A stretch of 50,621 bases of DNA. Source: Podaxis mareebaensis. Its lineage: Eukaryota; Basidiomycota; Agaricomycetes; Agaricales; Agaricaceae. Positions 35,141 through 45,674 of the stretch are shown here, one piece after another; positions within the stretch are counted from its first letter, which is position 1, and every line of letters starts with the position of its first letter. Below the pieces are notes generated by a model. The model was not told where the DNA came from and did no database searches. It saw only the letters and a list, made by a program, of their open reading frames with translations. Position numbers and translations under genes: made by a program. Where the stretch lies: assembly GCA_018524725.1 (NCBI GenBank), contig JAEUWP010000592.1:1-50621 (forward strand). Reading direction: 5' to 3'.

Positions 35141-35460
35141 GGGGTTTATTCTCTTTCCTTTCTTCTTCTCCCTCTCATATATATATACGCTTGTCCTTCA
35201 CTAGCTCCATCTTTTCCCCTTCCACTTCACTTTCATCTCTTTTCTCTCTTTATATCTGATTAGTTGTACTCTCTATCCTGTGTTGGCTGCCCCTCGCTAG
35301 CTCCCTCACTCCTCTCCTCACTTCTCTTTCTGTTTCTCTCTGTTTCCTTCTCATGTCTGTAGGTTTCAGCTCTTGGGACTGCTATCATACACCCATTTGT
35401 AGTAGCTAGTTTATTGCAATAAATGTTGATTTAAAAAAAAAAAAAAATACCCAAGGGATC

Positions 35461-38368
35461 AGCCCTAAAAGCGAATGCTGAAGTGTTCATTTTCAGGAAT
35501 TTGATCAAGTCCCCTAAGTAGATAGGGCCCTTGATGTGGTCCCTGAAGTATGTGCAGTACTGCAAGATGTGATCACACATCTTGACCATAGCCAAGCTGC
35601 ATGGACAGGAGGCTTCCTCTTGTGGGAAGAACTGGATCTTGTATGACCTGATGGGAGCATGTCCTAGAACACACCTTGCAAAGCATGCTGACATAGAAGG
35701 TGGGGCACCTTTGAGAAGAGAGAACCATGTACCACTGGAGTGGTACCTGGGCTGAAGAGGCCATTTAAAGCCTGGGTCCAGAACTTCAAGAAACTGGTGA
35801 CCCTTGTATTTCAGCTCCTGGAAGATGGCCTTCCAGGCATCAAGGCAGAAGTTTACAACATTCTTCAGATGTTGGTTGAGTGATCTCACAACCTGCATCC
35901 CAATGGCTACAGGCAGGAGGGTGGAGGCATGTTCATGTGCCACTCCATGAATCTCCCAAGGATCCCCAGAGGGGACCTCCCAGAATTGAAGTTTCTTCCC
36001 TGGCTGGGACAGCCATGGGGTGAGAAGACGAATGACAGCCAGGGCATGTGGTTGCCCTGAAGTAGGAGAGGGGTCAACAGATCTCTTAGCCAATGCCAAG
36101 GAATCTGTCCATACCAGAATAGTGTTGACACCCTCCAGGCCCACTGCCTGGGCAAGTGCTAGTTGGATGGTGAATAGTTCTACATCAGGTGCAGTGACAT
36201 TGCCTACCGCTCTCCTGGTTGCACTGACTAGGTTTCCACAGTAGTACACCAGGACTGCTGAGACTGCCTGGTAGAAGCCATGAGTAGGCTGACTTGCATC
36301 AGTTCCACAATAGGCTGTGTCAGGGGAGTGTTCTGCCTCTCACAAGACAAGCTCCATCTGTTGAAGATATCTTGCCTGGTCTTCTTTATCCTGGGGGGCT
36401 GCTCTAAACTCAACTTGGTCGTGAAACCAATTGAGAAGGCAATATCCAGGCCAGGCTTCATCAGCATCTGGCTTGAATCATTTGCTAATTTCATCCAGTT
36501 TTTCATTGGAGGAGATAAGGGGACCACTAGCCTTCTCACACTGTCTGGGAGTCATGAGGGCAATAGACCTGGGATGGGGGGCCACTCCCATAGAGTAATC
36601 ACTACCAAATAAGGCCCTGAGGGCGTGATTGGGGAAGAGGATATGAAGTCTAAAGCTCACCCTCTCAGTGAGCTTCTTGAGATATAAGTAAAAGGGGATG
36701 AGGCCTGCTAAGGCCTTACTTCCTCTGGTTGGAGACATTCTAAAAGTGCCAATAATCCAAAGTGCAGCTTTCCACTGCATTGTTGAGAGAGATTTGAGGA
36801 GTAGCTTATTGCATGCTCCTAGAAAATACCAAAGGTGAAACCCATAGGTGGCTATGGGCACCATGCATGCTCTATAGAGTGTGTGCTTCTGATCAGATGT
36901 CAGTCCACGTGAGGAGTTCCCTAACATCCCTATTGCCTTAACTATCAACAGGGACTTGGTGGAGTAATACCTGACATACTCCTTGAACAAGAGCCATCAA
37001 TCAAAATAGAATCCCAAATATTGCCAATATGGTTTGGGTCTAAGTGGAGTATCACCAGTGAATGGGGCAAACCCTAGATCTATTGGCAGATTATCATCTC
37101 CATGTTTCCATGAGAAGTGATAAAGCTCTGATTTGGAATGTTCCAAAACAAGAGTGAAGGTAACAAAGAGTCTAAAGATTATTGCATATGCACTTCTAAG
37201 CACTCACAGGTTGTTGTCCCAGGCCTTAGCCTGGGCTATGAGAGTGTTGTCATCCACATATGAAAGGAGGGTGACTCTGAGTAGTGCTACCTCCCTGTCA
37301 AATAGTTTCATCAGGGGAGCAAGGTACAAGGCAGAGAGGATGGGGGATAAAGCAAAGCCTTGTCCCACGCTGACATCTGCATCCATGGGATCCAAGGAAA
37401 ACTGCCCCCAAAGATAGGAGGTGGCTTGCCTAACAAGGTAAGAAGCAAAGAACCTCCCTACATTTGGGGGAAATCCCTGCTTGTCTAGGATGGCCATGAG
37501 CATGTCATGGTTCAAAGATGGAAAGAACTAGGCAATGTTGAATGTAACAACACTCGTCTTGAGACCCTTAGCCCAGCCACTTTGAACAACATGGGTCAGG
37601 AATAACCCAGCATCTTCAGTAGATCTCTGTCTAATGCTACTGAGCTGGTTCAGATGAAATACTCCATATTTGATGGAGTCGAACTGAAGACGCTTGGATA
37701 GCATCTTCTCAATAAGTTTACCTAATGTGTTCAGAAGCACAATGGGTCTGAACAACTTGGGCATGGAGTATGAAGGCTTTCCCAGTTTGGGGATAATCAC
37801 TGAGATGGACTCCTTGAAATGCCTTGGCCAGTGTCCTACTGAGAGGCAGGCATTGGCCAAGGCAAGAAACATGTTGCAACATATTTCATTCATGACAATG
37901 TCCTTAAGGTAAGACCATGTGACATGGTCTGGGCCTGGGGTGGATGCAGAGGAGTACACCGATAGTGCTTTGGCTAGCTCGAGGCATGAAAATGGGACCC
38001 ACTCCTGTGAGGGCAGGGAGGGGAGGGGATCTAGGACATTAATCTCAGGTCTATGATCCAAGGCTGTATTGTAGGTACCATGCAGAGCATTCCACAAGGC
38101 ATCAAGGTCATGGCAGGGGCAGTCATCATAACTGATAGCCTCCACTGCTGGCATTTTGTGCTGCTTGACCCATTCCATGAGGTCCCACAGCTGCTTGTTT
38201 GTGGTGGCTATTTCCTTGATGGTCTCATCAAAGAACACCTGTTTGGCAGCCTTGGTGGCACACCTGAATTCAGCCCAGTCCTCCTGGGACCTGGAGGTCC
38301 TGTGACAAGTGAGTGATGCTTGACACTCTCCATTCCACCAAGGTCTGGAGCATGACACAATATTGACC
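35461..38368 (-). pseudogene. LINE A segment 5 ORF2: RT, RNase H, zinc tail, four stops, no indels
   Basis: From 38358 down to the LINE B junction one frame is kept for 2.9 kb. It holds CSRPWWNGEC, VIIPKLGKPSYSMPK, VLLNTLGKLIEKMLSK, GQGFALSPILSALYLAP, YVDDNTLIAQA, LVLEHSKSELYHFSWK, RACMVPIATYGFHLW, RNase H (CGTDASQPTHGF, DVELFTIQLALA, VWTDSLALAKR and EIHGVAHEHAS) and CPCSLAMVKMCDHILQYC. Only four stops interrupt it: TAG 37530-37528 (CAG in segment 4), TGA 37206-37204, TGA 36999-36997 (CGA in segment 3) and TGA 36480-36478 (TGG in segment 2). A few point changes therefore silenced it. It is cut upstream at 38368 by the poly(T) of segment 6. Confidence 0.87.
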
Positions 38369-40046
38369 TTTTTTTTTTTTTTTTTTTTTTTTTTCCTTCA
38401 ACAATTTATATACTAGTGCTTGATCGCAGTCCAGTTGCAGAATACATCACTGTATCTACTCTATGTAAGATGATGCTAGGGATAAGCTCCCTGTGGGCTG
38501 ACATGTACTCACCTCCCAAAGGCTACCAAGCACAGGAAGAGGACAGCACTGAGGTGCTGCCAGACTAGCTACTCCCCTGTCCAGTCCCCCTGTCCACCTC
38601 CAAAGGCCCCTGGAAGCTGATCCCTAGAGGGACCCACAACCAGAACAATGGGTTAATTCCCAGTTAACCACTATTAGCATAGAGCCAATGGACACCAATA
38701 GAGACAGTTGGATAGGCATTAATTTGCTGTAAAGGACTCAAGGGCTAGGCCCAGGGTCCATAACTGGACTGGGTTTGGCAGTTATCTAATACCTGAGGGA
38801 TCGGCCTGAAAGCAAATGCCAAGGTGTTTGTTTTCAGGAATTTGATCAAGTCCCCTAAATAGATAGGGCCCTTGATGTGGTCCTTGAAGCATGTATAGTA
38901 CTGTAAGATGTGATCACATGTCTCAACCATAGCTGAGCTGCATAGGCAGGAGGCTTCCTCCTGTGGAAAGAACCGGATCTTGTAAGACCTGATGGGGGCA
39001 TGTCCTAGAACACACCATGCAAAGCGTGCCAACACAGAAGGTGGGGCCCCTTTGAGAAGCAAGAACCAAGTGCCACTGGAGTGATACCTGGGTTGAAGCA
39101 GTCATTTAGAGCCTGGGTCCAGGACCTCAAGGAACTGGTGTCCCTGATATTTTGGCTCCTGGAAGATAGCCTTCCAGGCATCAATGCAGGAGCTCACAAT
39201 GTTCTTCAAATGCTGATTGAGCAATCAAATGACCTGTGCCCCAATAGCCACAGGTGGGAGAGTGGAGGCATGCTCATGTGCCACCCTGTGAATTTCCCAG
39301 GGATCCCCAGAAGGGACCTCCCAAAACTGAAGTTTCTTCTCTGGTTGAGAGAGCCATGGGGTAAGAAGTCATATCACAGCCAGGGCATGTGGTTGCCCTG
39401 ATGTGGGAGAGGGATTAACAAATCTCTTAGTGGATGCCAAGGAATCTGTCCATACCAGAATAGTATTGACACCTTCCAGGCCCACTGCCCAAGCCAGTAC
39501 CAATCAAATGGCAAAGAGTTCAGCATCAGGTGCAGTAACATCGCCTACCACTCTTCTAGTCACATTGACTAGGTTTCCGCAGTGATATACCAAGGCTGCT
39601 GAGACAGCCTGGTAGAAGCCATGGGTAGGCCGGCTCGTGTTGGTTCCACAATAGGCTGTGCCAGGGGAGTGTTCTGCCTCTCTTAAGATGATCTCCATCT
39701 GTTGTATATACCTCGCCTAGTCTTCTTTATCCCGGGGGGCAGCTTGGAACTTGATTTGGTCTTGGAACTGATTGAGAAGACAATATCTGGGCCAGGCTTC
39801 ATCAGCATCCAGCTCAAATTGTTCACTGATCTCATCTAACTTCTCATTGGAAGAGATAAGGGGACCATCTGCCTTCTCACGCTGTTTGGGAGTTATGAGG
39901 GCAATAGATCTGGGGTGGGGGGCCACTCCCATGGAGTATTCATTTCCCAATAAGGCCCTAAGGGCATGATTGGGAGAGAGTGTATGGAGTCTGAACCTTG
40001 CTTTCTTGGTAAGCTTCTTGAGGTGTAGATGGAAGGGAATGAGTCC
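38369..40046 (-). mobile_element. LINE A, segment 6: 3' UTR to RT thumb
   Basis: About 26 T start at 38369, followed by the 3' UTR, the zinc motif (CLCSSAMVETCDHILQYY), RNase H (CGTNTSRPTHGF and DAELFAI) and the PHPRSIALITPKQ region. It ends at 40046 (GGGAATGAGTCC), where the next poly(T) begins. The stop at 39717-39719 and further stops within RNase H break the frame. Confidence 0.8.
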
Positions 40047-40548
40047 TTTTTTTTTTTTTTGTTCATCAATTTATATACCGGTGCTCGGATGCAGTCTGGT
40101 TGTAACGTACATCACTGTAGCTACTCTATGTATGATGATGCAAGGAATAAGCTCCCCACAGGCTGATGCATACTCACCTCCTAAAGGCTACCAAGCACAG
40201 GAAGAGGACAGCGCAGAGGCACTGCCAGATGAGCTACTCCCTAGTCCAGTCCCCCTGTCCACCTCCAAAGGCCCCCAGAAGCCGATCCCTGAAGGGACCC
40301 ACAACCAGAACAATGAGTCAATTCCCAGTTAACTACTACTAGCATAGAGCCAGCAGACACCAATAGGGGCAGTCAGATAGGCATTAATTTGCTGTAAAGG
40401 ACTCAAGGGCTAGGCCCAGGGTCCATAACCAGACTGGGTTTGACAGCTATCCAATACCCATGGGATCAGCCCTGAAAGCAAACGCTGAAGTGTTCATTTT
40501 CAGGAATTTAATCAAGTCCCCTAAATAGATAGGGCCCCTGATGTGATC
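40047..40548 (-). mobile_element. LINE A, segment 7: 3' UTR plus ORF2 end
   Basis: A short 5'-truncated copy of 502 bp: poly(T), complete 3' UTR and about 30 codons of the ORF2 C-terminus, ending at CCCCTGATGTGATC where another poly(T) begins. Confidence 0.8.
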
Positions 40549-40986
40549 TTTTTTTTTTTTTTTTTTTTTGTTCAACAATTTATATACTGGTGCTTGGACG
40601 CAGTCTGGTTGTAACATACATCACTGTAGCTACTCTATATAAGATGATGCAAGGGATAAGCTCCCCGCAGGCTGACACGCGCTCACCTCCTGAAGGCTAC
40701 CAAGCGCAGGAAGAGGACAGCGTGATAGTGCTGCCAGACTTGCTACTCCCCGGTCCAGTCCCCCTGTCCACCTCCTAAGGCCCCCAGAAGCCGATCCCCA
40801 AAAGGACCTACAACCAGAACAATGGGTCAGTTCCCAGTTAACCGCTACTAGCAAAAGCCAGTGGACACCAAAGGCTGTAGTCGGATAGGCGTTAATTCGC
40901 CATAAAGGACTCAAGGGCTAGGCCCAAGGTCCATAACTGGACTGGGTTTGGCAGTTATCCAATGCCTGAGGGATTGGCCTTGAAAG
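40549..40986 (-). mobile_element. LINE A, segment 8: 3' UTR, left arm of inverted repeat
   Basis: Poly(T) and 3' UTR in minus orientation, ending a few codons into ORF2. It carries the variant AAAGGCTGTAGTCGGATAG, found elsewhere in the window only in the oppositely oriented segment 9. Confidence 0.8.
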
Positions 40987-41506
40987 TGCACACTTCAAGG
41001 ATCACATCAAGGGCCCTATCTACTTAGGGGACTTGATCAAATTCCTGAAAATGAACACTTCAGCATTTGCTTTCAAGGCCAATCCCTTGGGCATTGGATA
41101 ACTGCCAAACCCAGTCCAGTTATGGACCTTGGGCCTAGCCCTTGAGTCCTTTACAGCGAATTAATGCCTATCCGACTACAGCCTTTGGTGTCCACCAGCT
41201 TTTGCTAGTAGCAGTTAACTGGGAACTGATCCATTGTTCTGGTTGTGGGTCCTTTTGGGGATCGGCTTCCAGGGGCCTTAGGAGGTGGACTGGGGAACTG
41301 GACCGGGGAGTAGCAAGTCTGGCAGCACTATCACGCTGTCCTCTTCCTGTGCTTGGTAGCCTTTGGGAGGCAAGCGTGTGTCGGCCCGTAGGGAGCTTAT
41401 CCCTTGCATCATCTTATATAGAGTAGCTACAGTGATGTATGTTACAACTGGACTACGTCTGAGCACCAGTATATAAATTGTTGAACAAAAAAAAAAAAAA
41501 AAAAAA
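40987..41506 (+). mobile_element. LINE A, segment 9: 3' end, right arm of inverted repeat
   Basis: Plus-strand copy from HFKDHIKGPI codons through the ORF2 stop (near 41102), the full 3' UTR and poly(A) 41487-41506. From about 41065 it is the inverse of segment 8. Confidence 0.8.
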
Positions 41507-42450
41507 GACAATATCCAGGCCAGGCCTCATCAGCATCCAGCTCAAAACGTTCACTGATCTCATCTAACTTCTCGTTGGAGGAGATCAGAGGGCCACCTGC
41601 CTTCTCACACTATCTAGGAGACATGAGGGCGATAGATCTGGGGTGAGGAGTCACTCCCATAGAATAATCTCTCCCCAATAGTACCTGGAGAGCGTGATTG
41701 GGGGAGAGTGTGTGGAGTCTGAAACTCACCCTTTCAGTGAGCTTCTTGAGATGCAAGTGGAAGGGAATGAGGCCCTTGCGGGCCTCACTTCCTCCTGTTG
41801 GAGACATTCTAAAAGTGCCAATAATCTAAAGTGCAGCTTTGCGCTGCATCGTTGAGAGAGATTTGAGGAGAAGCTTGTTGTGTGCTCCTGGAAAGTACCA
41901 AAGGCGAAACCCATAGGTGGCTATGGGCACCACGCATGCTCTATAGAGTGTGTGCTTCTGATCAGATGTCAGACCATGCGAAGAATTGCCCAGCATCCCC
42001 ATCGCCTTAACTGTTGATAGGAACTTGGTGGAATAATACCTGACATGCTCTTTGAATGAGAGCTGTTAATCAAAATAGAATCCCAGATACCGCTAGTACG
42101 GTTTGGGTCTAAGAGGAATATCGCCGGTGAATGGGGCAAACCCTAGATCTATCAGCGGATTATCGTCTCCATACTTCCATGAGAAGTGATAGAGCTCCAA
42201 TTTGGAATGTTCCAAAGTGAGAGTGAAGGTGACAAACAGTCTAAAGATGATGGCATAAGCACTTTTGAGTGCCCACAGATTGTCGTCCCAAGCTTTAGTC
42301 TGGGCTATGAGTGTGCCATTATCCACATACAAAAGGAGGGTGACTCTGAGAGGTGCAGCTTGCCTGTCAAATAGCTTCATCAGGGGAGCCAAATACAAAG
42401 CAGAGAGGATGGGAGACAAGGCAGACCCTTGTCCCATGCCGATGTTTGTC
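41507..42450 (-). mobile_element. LINE A, RT fragment
   Basis: Minus-strand ORF2 from the RNase H linker (PHPRSIALMSPR) through MSPTGGSEARKGLIPFHLHL, LTLEHSKLELYHFSWK and the RT motif YVDNGTLIAQT, to GMGQGSALSPILSALYLAP. It has neither a 3' tail nor a 5' end of its own. About 260 bp of it overlap the part already present at the end of segment 6, so it is not that segment's continuation. It meets a plus-strand endonuclease fragment at 42443-42450 across the shared bases GATGTTTGT. Confidence 0.75.
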
Positions 42451-42680
42451 TCAATACAGAACGCTCTTACTCTGCACTGCAGTATTGAGCCTACATGGAG
42501 GGGGTCATCCAACCATGCCCCCCCTCATTATCCAGCTCCCCATTGAATGAGTTACCCTGGGGGGAACTAGAAGGGCATTGCCTAGGGACTCAGAGAAGGA
42601 ACTCGAGTTCCTCACCATGTGTTCAGAGGGCCTATCTGCAATAGTAGACAGGCATCCTCAGAACTCTGACTAGATCCAGG
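42443..42680 (+). mobile_element. LINE A, endonuclease C-terminal fragment
   Basis: On the plus strand this matches the minus-strand segment 1 at about 13190-12957 (VSIQNALTL, SIEPTWRGSSNHAP and the tail to NSD*). The SDH motif reads SNH. It ends at the family 5' terminus at 42681. Confidence 0.75.
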
Positions 42681-44200
42681 CACTTCTTGACCTGATACCA
42701 CTACCTTCCTAATTGGAAACATACTCAGCTCATTGTTGCATCCATTCTACAAGACTCTAGGTCACCCGATCTGATATCAGGTGTGGTATCCATTGACTTC
42801 AATGTCATACCAATCTGAATCCTCAAGAGGTCAAGGTGGATCATGCCAGGGAGGACCTGGCCACCACTTTGCCTCAGCAGATGCCTCTGTAGCATTGCTG
42901 AGCTCACAACTCAGATCTATTGATTGGGGGGAAGAAACAACCCCCCCACACCCAGTGCTGCCATCAGGGAGCACTATGCATCCCTGACACTATCCCAGGA
43001 CTGTCAACTTTCTGTCAAGTGGACCCCAAGAGCCACTCATTCCCATTCTACCCCTGGCAACTCTCACTAGGCTTCTCCTACCCCAGGCCCATCATCTCAG
43101 ATAGATGTGGGTGACCCCCTGGCCACTGTCCCCCTAGAGTTGGTTGGCACCCTTTTGGGTATCAGGGAGGATGCAGAGGTGATAGCCATATCCCTTGAGA
43201 CAGCACAAGGCTGGCTGCTTGAGCATTCCAACTCTCCCATCTTGGAGAGCCAACTCCATGAAGTAGCAAGGACAGCTGCCACACTAGTAGCTGCTCTCTG
43301 AGATGCTGGATGGTTCCCTGTCCAGATACACCCTGATTCATCAGTTACCCTGGCAGATGGGCTAGTTGAGATTATAGGGCCTCACCTGCTGAGGCAGCCC
43401 TCCCCCCTCCCCCCATCCTCTCCCCTTCCAATGGAGTCAGACACACCACCAGCTGTGCCCCCAGCTTGTCCCATCAATACCCATCTGTTAGCTCTCAATG
43501 GAGGGAACCAATCCCACTTGGGACCATACCCCCTTCTGGTGCCACTGAAGTGAGGTACCCCTAAGGGCCCCCTGCCTCCTGTCAACATGACCACTTGACC
43601 TGGCAACTATGCCCAGGTCACAATCACCCCTCCTAGCCTTCAACAAGCCAAGACAATGAACCTGGTGAACCTCACCAAGGTGTTTCCATCTCTACCACCC
43701 CAGAAGCTTGTCCAGCTCGAAAAGCAGGTGACTAGAGGCAAACCTACCAAAGCTGCTTTTAAGTGGCCTGCCATGACCACGTCAGGTCCCACCAGATGCC
43801 AGGTCATTATTACAGTGGACGTTGCCACTCTGACAGTGACACCCAATGACTTATTGGCTGCTATCAACACAGCTCTCATTGCCACAAAGTCCAAACTTTG
43901 TGGTGAATCTATTAGACTAGGCTTCAGTGGCTTCATTGTAGCCACCAATGTCATTGCTACAGAGGACAACCTCAAAGTCATCTGCCATTGCCTCCCATTG
44001 GTCTTCAGCCCCACTTCCTGAGGGGACATCGACCTTCCTCACTCCAAATCCTATCTCAAGATTATTGGAGTTCCATTCATCCATCAGGGGCACAACAACA
44101 CCAAGCCCAATGACATCATTATTGCCATGAGGTCTTCACCTTATGCAGACTTGTTTACGATCACTAACAATGTCTAGGTCAGGCACAACTCTCCAGGGCA
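42681..44200 (+). mobile_element. LINE A, segment 10: 5' UTR and ORF1 (plus strand)
   Basis: It begins CACTTCTTGACC, the same 5' end as segment 1, with a 121-bp 5' UTR and ORF1 from the ATG at 42802 (MSYQSES). The frame shifts near 42980 and is broken by stops at 43302, 43551, 43597, 44019 and 44174. The middle is well kept (TMNLVNLTKVFPSLPPQKL, TRCQVIITVDVATLTVTPND, SKLCGESIRLGFSGFIVATN, SKSYLKIIGVPFIHQGH). The knuckle region is absent because the sequence switches to element N near 44200. Confidence 0.78.
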
Positions 44201-44202
44201 TT

Positions 44203-44475
44203 GGCCCTAGGGATTCAGGCAATGGCCAATATTTGGCCATTCCCTATCATCTGAGCAAGTCACTTTGGTGACTTGCTATTATGATACCTAGTCAGCCTGA
44301 GCACCACTGGCCAAGTGCTTTGTCAGAGCACCCACACTTGTCCTGATGTGGCTCTCCTGCAGGACATTTTACATCCCCCCCTATTGCTGCAGCCACTGGC
44401 TGCACTGTCCCTCTCCCCGCAAGGGGAAGTAAACATTATTGGGTATGCTCTCTATGAGAGCTGCCAAGTGCATTC
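44203..44475 (+). mobile_element. Element N middle part fused to LINE A ORF1
   Basis: From GGCATTGGCCCTAGGGATTC this matches 48949-49224 of the intact element N, including both hairpins (44221-44241 and 44254-44277). It ends AAGTGCATTC, where the poly(T) of segment 11 begins. No poly(A) or target duplication separates it from the ORF1 sequence before it, so the junction is a chimera. Confidence 0.72.
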
Positions 44476-45325
44476 TTTTTTTTTTTTTTCAATAATTTAT
44501 ATACCAGTGCTCAATCACAGTCTGGTTACAGAATACATCACTGTATCTACTCTATGTAGGATGATGCTAGGGATAAGCTCCCTACAGGCCAACATGCACT
44601 CACCTCCCAAAGGCTACCAAGTGCAGGAAGAGGACAGCACTAAGGCACTGCCAGGCTAGCTACTCCCCTGTCCAGTCCCCCTGCCCACCTCCAAAAGCCC
44701 CTGGAAGCTGATCCCTGGAGGGACCTGCAACCAGAACAATGGGTTAATTCCCAGTTAACTACTACTAGCATAGAGCCAGCAGACACTAATAGAGACAGTC
44801 AGATAGGTGTTAATTCACTGTAAAGGACTCAAGGGCTAGGCCCAGGGTCTATAACCAGACTGGGTTTGGCAGTTATCCAATACCCAAGGGATCAGCCCTG
44901 AAAGCAAATGCCAAGGTGTTCGTTTTCAGGAATTTGATCAAGTCCCCTAAATAGATAGGGCCCTTGATGTAGTCCTTGAAGTGTGTACAGCACTGTAAGA
45001 TGTAATCACATGTCTCGACCATGGCCGAGCTGCATAGGTAGGAGGCTTCCTCCTGTGGAAAGAACTGGATCTTGTAAGACCCAATGGGGGCATGTCCTAG
45101 AACACACCATGCAAAGCATGCTGATACAGAAGGTGGGGCCCCTTTGAGAAGTGAGAACCAAGTGCCACCAGAATGATACCTGGGCTGAAGCAGTTGTTTA
45201 GAGCCTGAATCCAGGACCTCAAGGAACTGGTGACCCCAATATTTCAGCTCCTGGAAGATAGCCCTCCAGGCATTGATACAGGAGCTCACAATGTTCTTCA
45301 AATGCTGATTGAGTGATTGAATGAC
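44476..45325 (-). mobile_element. LINE A, segment 11, part 1 (3' UTR, zinc tail)
   Basis: Poly(T) 44476-44489, 3' UTR, ORF2 C-terminus (stop near 44873) and the zinc region (YLCSSAMVETCDYILQCC). It is interrupted at 45326 by a Gag-only element. Later parts of the same LINE copy are at 47052-47418, 49686-49843 and 50426-50507. Confidence 0.82.
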
Positions 45326-45537
45326 TGTTAGAACATGTGACCAGCTTCATCATATTCCTTTACTATATATGGTAATCCATCAATAGTTGGTCTGTGCACA
45401 CTTCCCATATGTATATATAGAGTAGCATGTCATCTCAATTAATAAGGTTTTACCCTCACTTCAGTGTCAGTGTCAGTGTTAGTGTCTGAGCTTTCTCTCT
45501 CCTCATCCTCCACTCTATTTTCTTTATTTTTCTGACA
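45326..45537 (+). repeat. 5' LTR of Gag-only element copy 2
   Basis: TGTTAGAACATG to TTTTTCTGACA, with a TATATATAG box near 45412 and a shorter AGTGTC array than copy 1. Confidence 0.88.
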
Positions 45538-45549
45538 GGTTATGGGCCC
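45538..45549 (+). other. Primer-binding site, half-tRNA-iMet type
   Basis: GGTTATGGGCCC directly after the LTR, identical to the site at 24429. Confidence 0.75.
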
Positions 45550-45674
45550 TGGGCTGTAAACTGTGCCATATCATTACTCCTTTGCTGCTATATCATCAGT
45601 TCTAGCCCCTATTCCCCTATTTATCACTATTCCTGTCCTCCTATTATTCTCCTATCATTTCCTCCTTGCCCATC

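Larger units (their letters stand above)
28500..35446 (+). mobile_element. LINE B, full-length Tad1-like non-LTR retrotransposon
   Basis: The insertion is 6.95 kb, with a 90-bp 5' UTR, ORF1 (28591-31215), ORF2 (31208-35140), a pyrimidine-rich 3' UTR of about 290 bp and poly(A) at 35433-35447. The 14-bp target duplication ATACCTGAGGGATC (28486-28499) versus ATACCCAAGGGATC (35447-35460) has two transitions. EEP, RT, RNase H and a C-terminal Cys/His motif in this order point to the Tad1 clade common in fungi. It differs from LINE A throughout at the DNA level but shares the domain plan. It is the only LINE in the window complete at both ends. Confidence 0.9.

Noticed and set aside
36020..36612. 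Plus-strand ORFs opposite LINE A ORF2 (for example 36020-36244, 36280-36612)
   Set aside because: They are antisense shadows of the RNase H and RT regions, recur in every copy and show no protein features of their own.
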